Shown: positions 34,427 through 42,893 of the stretch, piece after piece
How the letters are laid out: each line of letters opens with the position of its first letter
Numbering within the stretch: position 1 is the stretch's first letter
The notes under the pieces: model-generated
Told to the model about the DNA's origin: nothing
The model's database searches: none
Seen by the model: only the letters and a program-made list of their open reading frames with translations
NCBI RefSeq assembly: GCF_004535825.1
Contig: NZ_SGVY01000010.1
Span: 26,588-90,587 of the forward strand
Origin: Segatella hominis
Lineage (GTDB): Bacteria > Bacteroidota > Bacteroidia > Bacteroidales > Bacteroidaceae
Length of the DNA stretch: 64,000 bases
Reading direction: 5' to 3'
Program-made: the position numbers and the translations under genes

Positions 34427-35023
34427 ATGAAGATACTTATAGACAATGGTCATGGTGAAGAAACACCAGGTAAAAGATCACCAGATGGTCTTTTCCGAGA
34501 ATACAAGTATGCCCGACAAATAGCTGAGGAAGTTGTGAAGCAGCTCCAGGCTAAGGGCTATGATGCACAGCGTATCGTCACAGAGGATAACGATGTATCT
34601 CTGGCTGAGAGGTGCAAGCGTGTGAATGCCATCTGTGATAAGGTTGGAGCTGGCAATGTGATCCTGGTATCGGTTCACGTGGATGCCGCTGGCAATGGTC
34701 AGTGGATGAATGCCTCTGGCTGGAGTGCTTTCACGTCACGTGGTCAGACTAAGGCAGACGTTCTGGCTGATAGCCTCTATGATGCTGCAAAGAAGATCCT
34801 GGCTGGCAAGAAGATCCGCACAGATTTCTCTGATAAGGATCCAGACTTTGAGGCTGGCTTCTACATCTTGAAACATACCAAGTGCCCAGCTGTGCTAACA
34901 GAGAACTTCTTCCAGGATAACAAGGATGATGTGTCCTGGCTGTTGTCACTGGAAGGCAAAAATGCTATCGTGAAGGTTCACGTGGAAGGTATCATTAATT
35001 ATATCAAGGAGCATGGAAAATAA
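34427..35023 (+). CDS. N-acetylmuramoyl-L-alanine amidase (endolysin)
   Basis: This 198-residue enzyme cleaves the amide bond between muramic acid and the peptide stem of peptidoglycan. It matches the Amidase_3 family: ILIDNGHG carries the first zinc His, FREYKYA supplies the Glu, SVHVDA the second His, and LTENFF near the C terminus the catalytic Glu. There is no signal peptide, so it depends on the holin. The start at 34427 follows aaggtt directly after the holin stop. It overlaps the spanin-like gene by 11 bases. Confidence 0.92.
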   Translation: MKILIDNGHGEETPGKRSPDGLFREYKYARQIAEEVVKQLQAKGYDAQRIVTEDNDVSLAERCKRVNAICDKVGAGNVILVSVHVDAAGNGQWMNASGWSAFTSRGQTKADVLADSLYDAAKKILAGKKIRTDFSDKDPDFEAGFYILKHTKCPAVLTENFFQDNKDDVSWLLSLEGKNAIVKVHVEGIINYIKEHGK

Positions 35024-35627
35024 GATCAGAAGATTACTCGATAAGTGCTTTCCCTTACTTATTATAGCCCTTATTGTTGCCTGTACGTATGTGTATAGGC
35101 ATACGAGGGAAACCAGGAAAGAAAATGCCAGGCTCGAAAAGAACCAGGCAGCACTTGTGGATTCAGTCAGACACAGACAGACTGAGACAGGTAAGGAAGT
35201 GGCATCCGTCCAGAGTGTGACGGTGAACAATACTGAGCTGAAAGAACAGTTCCAGGATCTGAATGCTATCGTGAAGGATCTGGGTCTTAAGTTGAAACGT
35301 GTTCAACAGATCAACAAGGCATCCAGCGAGACGAAGATCAAGGCTGCAGCAGATCTGAAAGACAGTATCATCTATGTGGATAGTTCGGCATATAAGATAC
35401 AGGCGATCAGATATTCTGATCCCTGGGTGAACGTGGAGGGGATTCTTGATAGGAAGAAGGTATCCCTGGATATTGTATCAAGAGATACCCTATACACTGT
35501 TTTACACAGAGTACCGAAAAAATTCTTATTCTTTAAATTCGGAACGAAGTGTATAAGACAGGAGATCGTATCAAGCAATCCTCATACACGTATAACATTC
35601 GCCAGGACAGTGCTCCTGGAGAAATGA
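35013..35627 (+). CDS. Spanin-like lysis protein (DUF6549-like)
   Basis: This 204-residue protein has an N-terminal transmembrane anchor (FPLLIIALIVACTYVY) followed by a long periplasmic coiled coil (ENARLEKNQAALVDSVRHR, then TELKEQFQDLNAIVKDLGLK) and a small C-terminal beta domain. This is the design of i-spanin-type proteins that complete lysis by joining inner and outer membranes. Bacteroidota phages often carry a DUF6549 protein at this place, which I think this is. It is the last phage gene before attR and is followed by a terminator. Confidence 0.7.
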   Translation: MENKIRRLLDKCFPLLIIALIVACTYVYRHTRETRKENARLEKNQAALVDSVRHRQTETGKEVASVQSVTVNNTELKEQFQDLNAIVKDLGLKLKRVQQINKASSETKIKAAADLKDSIIYVDSSAYKIQAIRYSDPWVNVEGILDRKKVSLDIVSRDTLYTVLHRVPKKFLFFKFGTKCIRQEIVSSNPHTRITFARTVLLEK

Positions 35628-35657
35628 ACGCTTTTTGTGGAATAAATCTATTCGTGG

Positions 35658-35690
35658 ATCCGTTTGCCTGGGAAGGTGGACGGATTTCTT
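35658..35690 (+). terminator. Terminator of the lysis operon
   Basis: The outer arms atccgt (35658-35663) and acggat (35680-35685), with the inner pairs gcct and aggt, form a hairpin followed by ttcttctt. Its outer stem and tail resemble the hairpin at 35766-35791. Confidence 0.7.
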
Positions 35691-35698
35691 CTTGAAAA

Positions 35699-35730
35699 TT
35701 TGGCTGTTTGAAAATAAATATGTAACTTTG
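35699..35730 (+). promoter_or_regulatory. Strong promoter for a possible small RNA
   Basis: TTTG (35699-35702), exactly 20 bases, then TAACTTTG (35723-35730) form a perfect Bacteroidota promoter. No reading frame of normal size follows before the next terminator. Confidence 0.75.
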
Positions 35731-35736
35731 CACCAC

Positions 35737-35800
35737 CGATGTAATAATCGGAACTTGCATTTGAGATCCGTACCTACATTTGGGTGCGGATTTCTTCATT
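35737..35800 (+). ncRNA. Putative prophage small RNA
   Basis: This unit of about 60-65 nt lies between a consensus promoter and a terminator hairpin: atccgtacc (35766-35774) pairs with ggtgcggat (35783-35791), then ttcttcattt follows. A 5' hairpin with arms ccgat and atcgg (35736-35749) is also present. No start codon with a ribosome-binding sequence opens a convincing frame. The target is unknown. The exact 5' end is assumed to be about 7 nt after the -7 box. Confidence 0.5.
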
Positions 35801-35883
35801 TATAGACAGAAGTTCTACGAATATTCCACAAAAAGTGAAGGAAATAATGTAACTCTCTGATATTCATATATCAAGATAGATCT

Positions 35884-35924
35884 TTCCTAAACCTTTGATC
35901 CGAGTTCGATTCTCGGTGGAATCA
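35884..35924 (+). repeat. attR: 3' fragment of a tRNA gene, probably tRNA-Arg(CCT)
   Basis: The fragment reads as anticodon loop ttcctaa (35884-35890), 3' anticodon stem acctt, variable loop, T arm ccgag-ttcgatt-ctcgg (35900-35916), acceptor strand tggaatc and discriminator a. The bases before it do not complete the anticodon or acceptor stems. That is the pattern left at attR when a phage recombines in the anticodon loop. CCA is not encoded. The intact gene should lie at the other prophage end. Confidence 0.65.
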
Positions 35925-35960
35925 CATGGAGATAGTTGTCAGCATTCAAGCTGAATCGAT

Positions 35961-35994
35961 AAAAGGTCGCTTCCTTTCTGGAATGCGACCTTTT
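35961..35994 (+). terminator. Terminator after the tRNA fragment
   Basis: aaaaggtcgc (35961-35970) and gcgacctttt (35985-35994) are perfect complements around a small inner hairpin, followed by attata. It was probably the terminator of the interrupted tRNA gene. Confidence 0.85.
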
Positions 35995-36095
35995 ATTATA
36001 TCTTTCAGTTCCTCAAATCATTGAAATGTCCTTCATTCAAAATATTCACTTCATAGAATATCCTCTTTAGAACATTCACATTCTCTTTGGAACAT

Positions 36096-36127
36096 TTTCT
36101 CCATCTGGTTTTCACCAGACGGAGAAA
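36096..36127. promoter_or_regulatory. Hairpin in the secDF downstream region
   Basis: The arms tttctcc-a-tctggt and accaga-c-ggagaaa form a strong stem with a four-base loop. Neither strand has a long T tract after it, so it is only a weak candidate terminator for secDF. The rest of 35995-36173 is AT-rich and shows no gene. Confidence 0.4.
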
Positions 36128-36173
36128 TTATTCATGTTAATTCGCTTCTATATGGTTATTGATCTGCCCAGTA

Positions 36174-39100
36174 TTACTTAACAGCAACAACCTCTGCCTC
36201 AGCAGGCTCTTCCTTAATCTTACGACCAAGAACGATATAAGCCATTGGAGAAGCAATGAAGATAGAAGACAAAGTACCGAATACAACACCCAAAATCATA
36301 GCGAATGCGAAGCTGCGGATACTGTCACCACCGAGGATGAAGATACAGAGCAACACAATCAAGGTAGAAGTTGAAGTATTGATAGTACGTGCCAATGTCT
36401 CATTGATAGAAGCATTGAAAAGCTGCTGGCGATCACCCTTAGGATGAAGCTTCATGTTCTCACGGATACGGTCGAACACAACCACCTTATCATTGATAGA
36501 GTAACCAACCACGGTCAGGATAGCACCGATGAAGGTCTGGTCAATCTCCAATGAGAATGGTACAAGACCCCACAAGAGTGAGTAGAAACCGACAACAGTC
36601 AAAGCATCAAATGCAAGAGCGATAGTAGAACCTACAGAGAATGCTACGTTGCGGAAACGGAGCAAAATGTAGAGGAAGATTGCTATCAATGCGAAAAGCA
36701 CACTGTAGATAGCACCCATTGTAATATCCTTAGCTACAGAAGGACCTACCTTTGTACTACTGATGATAGAACCGCCCTGACGTACATCTGGATTCTTGAA
36801 AGCCTCAACATTCTGCTGAGAAACCAAACCAGCCTTCTTCAATGAGTTATAGAGGATTGTTTCAGCCTCATCATCTACTGTAGGACTGTTGCTCTCAATC
36901 ATATAGTTGGTAGATACACGGATGGTTCTTCCATCTGTACCGATAGCAATAGCACTTGTGTTGGCCTTGGTTCCATCTGCATTGACAAATGCATCACCAA
37001 GAACGGTACGGATCTGCTCTGGTTCTACGGCATTCTCAAACTGAACTACATAGTTGCGACCACCGGTGAAGTCAATACTCTTGCTCAAGCCACGAACTAC
37101 AAAGCTACCAATAAATACGACAGCTGCTACAATTGCTACAGTAAAGGTAGTCTTGTACATAGACATGAACTTGTACTTCTTGCCCTGCATCAAGTTGTGA
37201 GAAACTGGAGTATCAAACTTGCAATGCATCCACTTGTCGTGATTCAACTTATAATCGTAAACCAAACGAGTCAAGAATACAGCAGTAAAGAATGATACAA
37301 CAATACCGATAATCCAGGTTGTAGCGAAACCACGAACAGGACCAGTACCAGTAACAAGCAGGATAACACCTGTAATCAAAGATGTCAAGTTAGAGTCGAA
37401 GATAGCAGAGAAAGCATTACCATAACCGGCAGCCACAGCCTGCTTCATACCCTTGCCAGAACGGAGTTCTTCCTTGATACGCTCGTAAATAAGCACGTTA
37501 GCATCCACGGCCGTACCCAAAGACAAGACCATACCGGCAAGACCCGGCAACGTCAAGGCTGCTTGGAATGACGTCAAGATACCTAATGTGAAGAATACAT
37601 TGACAAGCAATGCAAGGTTAGCCATCATACCAGGAATGATGTTGTACATCATCACCATGTAAACCATCAAGAGTACGAAAGCCACAACGAATGAGATGAT
37701 ACCCATCTGGATAGACTGTGCACCGAGAGTAGGACCAACAACCTCTTCCTGAACAATACGGGCAGGAGCTGGCATACGACCAGACTTCAAAGTGTTAGCC
37801 AAATCCTTCGTATCCTCGATAGTGAAGTTACCAGTAATCTGAGAACTACCGCCGGCAATCTCACCGTTTACACGAGGAGCAGAATAAACTACACCATCCA
37901 AAACAATGGCAATAGCCTTACCTACGTTAGCCTTAGTCATCTGAGCCCACTTACGAGCACCCTCGGTATTCATCTTCATGCTTACACATGGAGCACCAGT
38001 AGTAGGTTCAAACTCGTCCTTAGCATCAGTAATCACATCACCCTCTAATGGAGCGCGACCTGTACTGGTAGTAACCTTCAAGGCATGGAGTTCATAGATG
38101 TTCTTCGCATTCAAATGGTCAGCTGGTTTAGCACTCCAGAGCAACTTCAAGTCTGAAGGCAACACCTGCTTAGCCAAAGCAGAATAGATCAACTTATTGA
38201 TAGCTGCAGTATCGCGAACACTTGCATAACCCACAGTGCTCAGACCCTGTCCAGGAACCAACTGCAAACGAGCCAGCAATGGATGAGCCTTGATGGCAGC
38301 AGCACTCTGCTTTTCAGCATTGATCTTAGACTTAGCCTCATCACCCTTCTTGAGGTTCAACTTAGGAGCAGCCTTAGCAGGTTCTGTCTTTGCAACTTCA
38401 TTCTTAGCAGAATCAGCAGCAACAGAATCCTTAGCCTCTACCTCATGGTCGCCATTAGCAAGACGAGTGTCAAGCTGCTGGAGATAAGGAGCAATTTCCT
38501 CAGAGTTATATGTCTCCCAGAATTCAAGGTTAGCACTACCCTGAAGCATCTTACGCATACGCTCAGGCTGGCTGATACCAGGCATTTCTACCATGATACG
38601 GCCCTGCTGACCTTCCAACTTCTGGATGTTAGGCTGTACAACACCAAACTTATCAATACGAGTACGTACAACATTGAAAGAGTTGTCGATAGCATCCTGT
38701 ACAGAACTGCGGATAGCTTTTTCTACCTCTGCATCGCTGCTCTGAGGAGAAACCTTACCCTGCAACTGCTGGGTAGCAAAAACCTCTGCGAGTTTATGAC
38801 CTGGTGCGCTCTTGTGATAAGCGTTAATGAAAAGTGACACAAAGTCACCACCGTTAGCTTCCTCTTGAGCTCTGGCTTCCTTCATGGCATTGGTAAAACC
38901 AGCGTCTGTCTTGTGGTCAGCGAGGTTTTCAATTACATCAGGTACAGAAATCTCAAGAATTACATTCATACCGCCCTTGAGGTCAAGTCCAAGACCAATC
39001 TGAGTTTCCAAGCAATTCTGATAAGAATAAACACCCAAGTACTTCACAGAATCCTTGTAGTCCTGCTGTGCAATAGGGTCTTTGATCTTTGCAGCCTCAC

Positions 39101-39197
39101 TGTCATAGTAGCTTGTTGCTACTGAGAATGACAGATAGAAGATGCTTGCAAGCGTCAATAAGACGGCAACACAAATTACAATTCCTTTGTTTTGCAT
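36174..39197 (-). CDS. secDF: Protein translocase SecDF (fused)
   Basis: This 1007-residue membrane protein fuses SecD and SecF, as is usual in Bacteroidota. It uses the proton gradient to help pull secreted proteins out of the SecYEG channel. The SecD half has the conserved LGLDLKGGMNV near residues 70-80 and a large periplasmic P1 domain, with a charged Lys/Ala-rich insert at about 255-300. DANVLIYERIKEELRSG marks the SecD membrane domain, and the SecF half has DFTGGRNYVVQF and NDKVVVFDRIRE. It is the first host gene right of the prophage and seems monocistronic; a TATTTTTG box lies at 39266-39273 on its strand. Confidence 0.97.
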   Translation of the reverse strand: MQNKGIVICVAVLLTLASIFYLSFSVATSYYDSEAAKIKDPIAQQDYKDSVKYLGVYSYQNCLETQIGLGLDLKGGMNVILEISVPDVIENLADHKTDAGFTNAMKEARAQEEANGGDFVSLFINAYHKSAPGHKLAEVFATQQLQGKVSPQSSDAEVEKAIRSSVQDAIDNSFNVVRTRIDKFGVVQPNIQKLEGQQGRIMVEMPGISQPERMRKMLQGSANLEFWETYNSEEIAPYLQQLDTRLANGDHEVEAKDSVAADSAKNEVAKTEPAKAAPKLNLKKGDEAKSKINAEKQSAAAIKAHPLLARLQLVPGQGLSTVGYASVRDTAAINKLIYSALAKQVLPSDLKLLWSAKPADHLNAKNIYELHALKVTTSTGRAPLEGDVITDAKDEFEPTTGAPCVSMKMNTEGARKWAQMTKANVGKAIAIVLDGVVYSAPRVNGEIAGGSSQITGNFTIEDTKDLANTLKSGRMPAPARIVQEEVVGPTLGAQSIQMGIISFVVAFVLLMVYMVMMYNIIPGMMANLALLVNVFFTLGILTSFQAALTLPGLAGMVLSLGTAVDANVLIYERIKEELRSGKGMKQAVAAGYGNAFSAIFDSNLTSLITGVILLVTGTGPVRGFATTWIIGIVVSFFTAVFLTRLVYDYKLNHDKWMHCKFDTPVSHNLMQGKKYKFMSMYKTTFTVAIVAAVVFIGSFVVRGLSKSIDFTGGRNYVVQFENAVEPEQIRTVLGDAFVNADGTKANTSAIAIGTDGRTIRVSTNYMIESNSPTVDDEAETILYNSLKKAGLVSQQNVEAFKNPDVRQGGSIISSTKVGPSVAKDITMGAIYSVLFALIAIFLYILLRFRNVAFSVGSTIALAFDALTVVGFYSLLWGLVPFSLEIDQTFIGAILTVVGYSINDKVVVFDRIRENMKLHPKGDRQQLFNASINETLARTINTSTSTLIVLLCIFILGGDSIRSFAFAMILGVVFGTLSSIFIASPMAYIVLGRKIKEEPAEAEVVAVK

Positions 39198-39315
39198 TTC
39201 TATTATTTATTATTAATTATTTATTTATCTTCATCTAATTTCTTTATTATCAACATAATGACGTGCAAAAATAATCATTTTTTTTCTTTTATAAGAATAA
39301 TTTGAGGCTTTTTTG

Positions 39316-40404
39316 CTATTTATCCCGCTTTTTTAGGTAACAAACGATAGGATAATGGTCTGATGACGATATTTTGCGGTCTATTTTGCATTCGTAGGGT
39401 TCCCAGTCATCTGAACACATCATGTTGTCAATCCTTACAAAAAATCCCCCATGATGATAACTGATACCCGGTCCGTTGCCACTTGCTACATAGCAATCTG
39501 TAAGTCCTTTGGCAATGGTTCGATGGGAATAAGAAATCGGCCCATCATTGAAATCACCACAGAGAATAATACTCATATCCCGATGCTGACGGATGTAATC
39601 TGCGACTGCTTCTGCCTGTGATGCTCGCTTACGGGTGGCCTCTCCCAATTTCACTACCAGCAACTTGGAAGTGATTTCAGCAGTATCAGTCTCCAGTTTT
39701 CCTTTGATAAGTTGCTTAAACTGTGCCCGTTCTTCCAAGGTCAACCCCGTCGTTTCCAGATGATTATTAATCAAGAGCACCTTTTCATGGTTGATTTCCA
39801 ACTGATAAGCCACACTGAGATTTCCCGCTGACTCATATGGGATACGTTCCTTAGAAAGAATCGGATATTTGCTCAATATGCCTACCACATTACCGCCTCC
39901 CAAATGCCAGGTTGTATCCCGATAAGCATACATCGGATAGAGAAGAGAATCCAGCTGATTCTCCACATCCCCATTATGCCCCGCTTCCTGAAGGCATACA
40001 ATGTCTGCATTCTGTTCCTTGATATACTTCACAATAGGATTAATGCCGTCTTCCCCCATTTCTCCCTCTGCAAAAGCCCAGGTATTATATGAAAGGATCT
40101 TGATGGAACCCTCCGGAGCCTCTTGAGGAATATTGAAGGGAATATATTCTCGCACAGGTACATAACAGATAATGAACCCCATGAAAGGAATCAGCGCATA
40201 ACGCGCCTTAAATATCAGCCAAAAGACAAGAAACCCTAAGTTGATGAAGAGAAAAACAGGGAAAAGCAAACCAACATTAGACAACATGGCAAATTTTTCC
40301 GGATGAAGATGATCTGAAAAACCTATAAGAAACAGGATGATTATGGTAGCAATATTTGCTCCCGCAATCATCCTGATAGAAAACTGCCTCAATTGTTTAA
40401 ACAT
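39316..40404 (-). CDS. Membrane-anchored endonuclease/exonuclease/phosphatase family protein
   Basis: This 362-residue protein has three N-terminal transmembrane segments (about 15-90) followed by a complete EEP (DNase I-like) domain. The metal and catalytic motifs visible are KILSYNTWAF, QEAG, GDFNDGP and SSDHYPI. The substrate cannot be told from sequence; this fold includes nucleases and phospho-lipid or inositol phosphatases. It lies 69 bp after the rhomboid protease gene on the same strand, and both are probably co-transcribed. The arrangement is common in Bacteroidales. Confidence 0.88.
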   Translation of the reverse strand: MFKQLRQFSIRMIAGANIATIIILFLIGFSDHLHPEKFAMLSNVGLLFPVFLFINLGFLVFWLIFKARYALIPFMGFIICYVPVREYIPFNIPQEAPEGSIKILSYNTWAFAEGEMGEDGINPIVKYIKEQNADIVCLQEAGHNGDVENQLDSLLYPMYAYRDTTWHLGGGNVVGILSKYPILSKERIPYESAGNLSVAYQLEINHEKVLLINNHLETTGLTLEERAQFKQLIKGKLETDTAEITSKLLVVKLGEATRKRASQAEAVADYIRQHRDMSIILCGDFNDGPISYSHRTIAKGLTDCYVASGNGPGISYHHGGFFVRIDNMMCSDDWEPYECKIDRKISSSDHYPIVCYLKKRDK

Positions 40405-40473
40405 AATCTTGCCGCTTATTTCTTTATATCATACATCCATTCAATATCATACATGGCACCCAGAAGGACCAGC

Positions 40474-41427
40474 TTATTTTTTACTCTGGTCAAAAAGAGT
40501 CTGCTTCTCATCTTTTGTCAAGCTATCATAGCCACTTTTGCGAATCTTGTCCAGGATTCGATCTATCTCCTCCTGGGTGGCACGCTTGTGGGCATTATAA
40601 TCCCAATCCTGCTGATGAGACTGATAAGAGTTATTATCAGACTGAGGATTATGATTGCGGGTATAGTTAAAATGCTGACGGTTACGCTTTCCACCTAAAG
40701 AATCACGAAGTTTCTCAAAAGCATCACGAGCACTGCTGCCACTATATCCATTAACTTGTTTTCTCCAATAACGAATCATAAAGAATCCAACAACCATACC
40801 ACCAAGGTGAGCAATATGTGCCACACCATCACCTGTTGTAGCGATGGCAGAAACCAATTCGATAGCAGCATATCCTATTACAAAATACTTAGCCTTGATA
40901 GGAATAGGCAATGGGAAAATGAAAATACGTTCCTCTGGAAATATCATACCAAAAGCCAACAAAATACCATAAATGGCACCAGAAGCTCCAACGGTAGTCC
41001 AATTATTCAAAACATCAGCACTATTATGTCCTATGGTCCATAATTGGGATATTGTCAATTCCGGAAACTGTTCAGACGCTGTAAAATAAAACTGAATAGT
41101 CTGAGCCAACTCCTGAAACAATCCTGCACCTAACCCACAAGCTATGTAATAAAAAAGGAATTTCTTAGGTCCCCACACCCTTTCCACGACACAACCGAAC
41201 ATCCAAAGTGCGAACATATTGAAGATAATATGCTCGAAACCACCATGCATAAACATGTAAGTAATCAGTTGATAGACCTGAAAATCAGATGCCATAAAGA
41301 AATGGAGTCCCAAGAGATCATTTAGAACATAACCACCTGAAGCATCCTTTCCCAATATATATGTAATCAGGAAAGCCACGATATTCACTATCAGCAAGTT
41401 CTTTGTAACTATAGGTATATTACGCAT
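40474..41427 (-). CDS. Rhomboid family intramembrane serine protease
   Basis: This 317-residue protein has six transmembrane segments carrying the rhomboid catalytic dyad: Ser149 in GASGAIYG, and His207 in HIAHLGG. The loop-1 motif WGPKKF and the HGGFEHIIFNMFALW block are also typical. The C-terminal 90 residues form a polar cytoplasmic tail rich in Asn, Gln and Arg (NYTRNHNPQSDNNSYQSHQQ) that ends with a predicted helix. It cleaves membrane protein substrates within the bilayer; its targets are unknown. Confidence 0.93.
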   Translation of the reverse strand: MRNIPIVTKNLLIVNIVAFLITYILGKDASGGYVLNDLLGLHFFMASDFQVYQLITYMFMHGGFEHIIFNMFALWMFGCVVERVWGPKKFLFYYIACGLGAGLFQELAQTIQFYFTASEQFPELTISQLWTIGHNSADVLNNWTTVGASGAIYGILLAFGMIFPEERIFIFPLPIPIKAKYFVIGYAAIELVSAIATTGDGVAHIAHLGGMVVGFFMIRYWRKQVNGYSGSSARDAFEKLRDSLGGKRNRQHFNYTRNHNPQSDNNSYQSHQQDWDYNAHKRATQEEIDRILDKIRKSGYDSLTKDEKQTLFDQSKK

Positions 41428-41551
41428 AATCTAAAACTTTATCTTTTTACGAAATTTGGGGCAAAATTACGAAAAATATCCGTTATAGCGCCATAAAATA
41501 AGCATATTACACTTAAATTTCAATAAAATCTACATTTTTCTTCTCTTTTTG

Positions 41552-41582
41552 TTGTTTTTTTAAAAGGAATAACCTATATTTG
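41552..41582 (+). promoter_or_regulatory. Promoter of the HU gene
   Basis: TATATTTG at 41575-41582 fits the -7 consensus and lies 53 bp before the start codon. A TTG at 41552-41554 stands 20 bases upstream as a partial -33 box. Confidence 0.65.
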
Positions 41583-41635
41583 TAAGCAAAATTGGATAAG
41601 GAACGATAATATTAATCATTTAATAAAGAAAAATT

Positions 41636-41911
41636 ATGAACAAGACAGAATTGATCGACAAGATTGCAGCTGGTGCTGGTATTAGCAAGGCTGATGCAAA
41701 GAAGGCTCTTGACGCTACAACTAACGCTCTCAAAGAGGCTCTCGTTGCTGGTGATAAAATCCAGTTGGTAGGTTTCGGCACATTCAGTGTCAGCGAGCGC
41801 CCTGCTCGTGAGGGTATCAACCCTGCCACTAAGGAGAAGATCCAAATCGCAGCTAAGAAGGTAGCTAAATTCAAGGCCGGTGCAGAACTTGCTGATGCTA
41901 TCAACGAATAA
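41636..41911 (+). CDS. HU family DNA-binding protein
   Basis: This 91-residue basic protein follows the HU fold along its whole length: the helical start [21 protein letters not shown], the beta-arm region [20 protein letters not shown] with the intercalating Pro, and the final [11 protein letters not shown] helix. HU bends and compacts chromosomal DNA as a dimer. It is transcribed alone and ends at a strong bidirectional terminator. Confidence 0.97.
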   Translation: MNKTELIDKIAAGAGISKADAKKALDATTNALKEALVAGDKIQLVGFGTFSVSERPAREGINPATKEKIQIAAKKVAKFKAGAELADAINE

Positions 41912-41938
41912 TTTGTAAAGATTATTTAAGACAAATAA

Positions 41939-41972
41939 AGGGCAGCCCATATCGGGCTGCCCTATTTCATTT
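41939..41972. terminator. Bidirectional terminator between HU and kduD genes
   Basis: agggcagccc (41939-41948) and gggctgccct (41954-41963) form a perfect 10-bp GC-rich stem with T-rich sequence on both sides, serving the convergent HU gene and kduI-kduD operon. Confidence 0.88.
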
Positions 41973-42006
41973 ATATAAGTCTCTCTTTGGAAAGACGAAA
42001 GCTTCT

Positions 42007-42810
42007 TTATTTAGGCTGCTTGCCAATGTATGCCAAAATACCACCATCTACATAGAGGATGTGACCATTTACAGCATTTGAAGCCTCAGAAGCCAAGAAT
42101 ACTGCAGGACCCATCAATTCCTCTGGCTCCAACCAACGACCAGCTGGAGTCTTTGCACAAATGAAGCTATCGAATGGATGACGGCTACCGTCTGCCTGAC
42201 GCTCACGAAGAGGTGCTGTCTGTGGAGTAGCAATATAACCAGGGCCCAAGCCGTTACACTGGATATTATACTCACCGAACTCAGAGCAGATGTTACGGGT
42301 CAACATCTTCAAACCACCCTTAGCTGCAGCATATGCAGAAACTGTCTCACGGCCCAACTCACTCATCATAGAGCAGATGTTGATAATCTTACCGTGACCC
42401 TTCTTGATCATACCAGGGAGAACTGCCTTAGAAACGATGAAAGGAGCATTGAGGTCTATGTCGATAACCTGCTTGAAGTCCTCTACAGACATTTCTGTCA
42501 TAGGAATACGCTTGATGATACCAGCATTGTTAACCAAGATATCGATCACACCGAGTTCCTTCTCAATATCAGCTACCATATTCTTAACCTGCTCTTCATC
42601 TGTTACATCACAGATATAACCCTTAGCATCAATACCCTTAGCCTTATAGTCAGCCAAAGCCTGATCCATGTGATGCTGGCTACGGCAGTTGAAAGCGATT
42701 TTTGCACCTGCCTTAGCATAAGCCTCAGCAATTGAGAAACCAATGCCGTAAGCGGCACCTGTTACGAGGGCTACCTTACCCTCAAGAGAGAATAACTTAG
42801 AAAAATCCAT
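42007..42810 (-). CDS. kduD: SDR-family gluconate 5-dehydrogenase / 2-keto-3-deoxy-gluconate oxidoreductase
   Basis: This 267-residue short-chain dehydrogenase has the NAD(P)-binding motif TGAAYGIG near residues 17-24, an NNAG motif, and the catalytic YAAAK with a preceding Ser. Next to kduI it most likely does the KduD step, interconverting 2,5-diketo-3-deoxygluconate and 2-keto-3-deoxygluconate in the breakdown of pectin or other uronates. Many annotations call it gluconate 5-dehydrogenase; activity cannot be separated by sequence alone. It follows kduI by 83 bp. Confidence 0.88.
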   Translation of the reverse strand: MDFSKLFSLEGKVALVTGAAYGIGFSIAEAYAKAGAKIAFNCRSQHHMDQALADYKAKGIDAKGYICDVTDEEQVKNMVADIEKELGVIDILVNNAGIIKRIPMTEMSVEDFKQVIDIDLNAPFIVSKAVLPGMIKKGHGKIINICSMMSELGRETVSAYAAAKGGLKMLTRNICSEFGEYNIQCNGLGPGYIATPQTAPLRERQADGSRHPFDSFICAKTPAGRWLEPEELMGPAVFLASEASNAVNGHILYVDGGILAYIGKQPK

Positions 42811-42893
42811 GTTTTTGTTCGATTTATAGTTGTTTATGATTGTCTTTCATACGCTGGTCTTCCGAAACACTCCTTCAGACCATACGTATTTTA

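Larger units (their letters stand above)
1..35924. mobile_element. Siphovirus-type prophage, right part (left end outside window)
   Basis: This is a continuous run of phage head, packaging, tail and lysis genes ending at a tRNA 3' fragment. A long tape measure, major tail protein and tail chaperone with no sheath protein indicate a long non-contractile tail. The late genes run left to right, apart from a ten-gene block on the opposite strand at 6294-9961. A diversity-generating retroelement sits between the tail fibre and lysis genes. No integrase, repressor or replication gene is present here, so they must lie left of the window if the prophage is complete. The right boundary at about 35,924 rests on the tRNA fragment and the switch to conserved host genes (secDF) after it. 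Confidence 0.93.
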
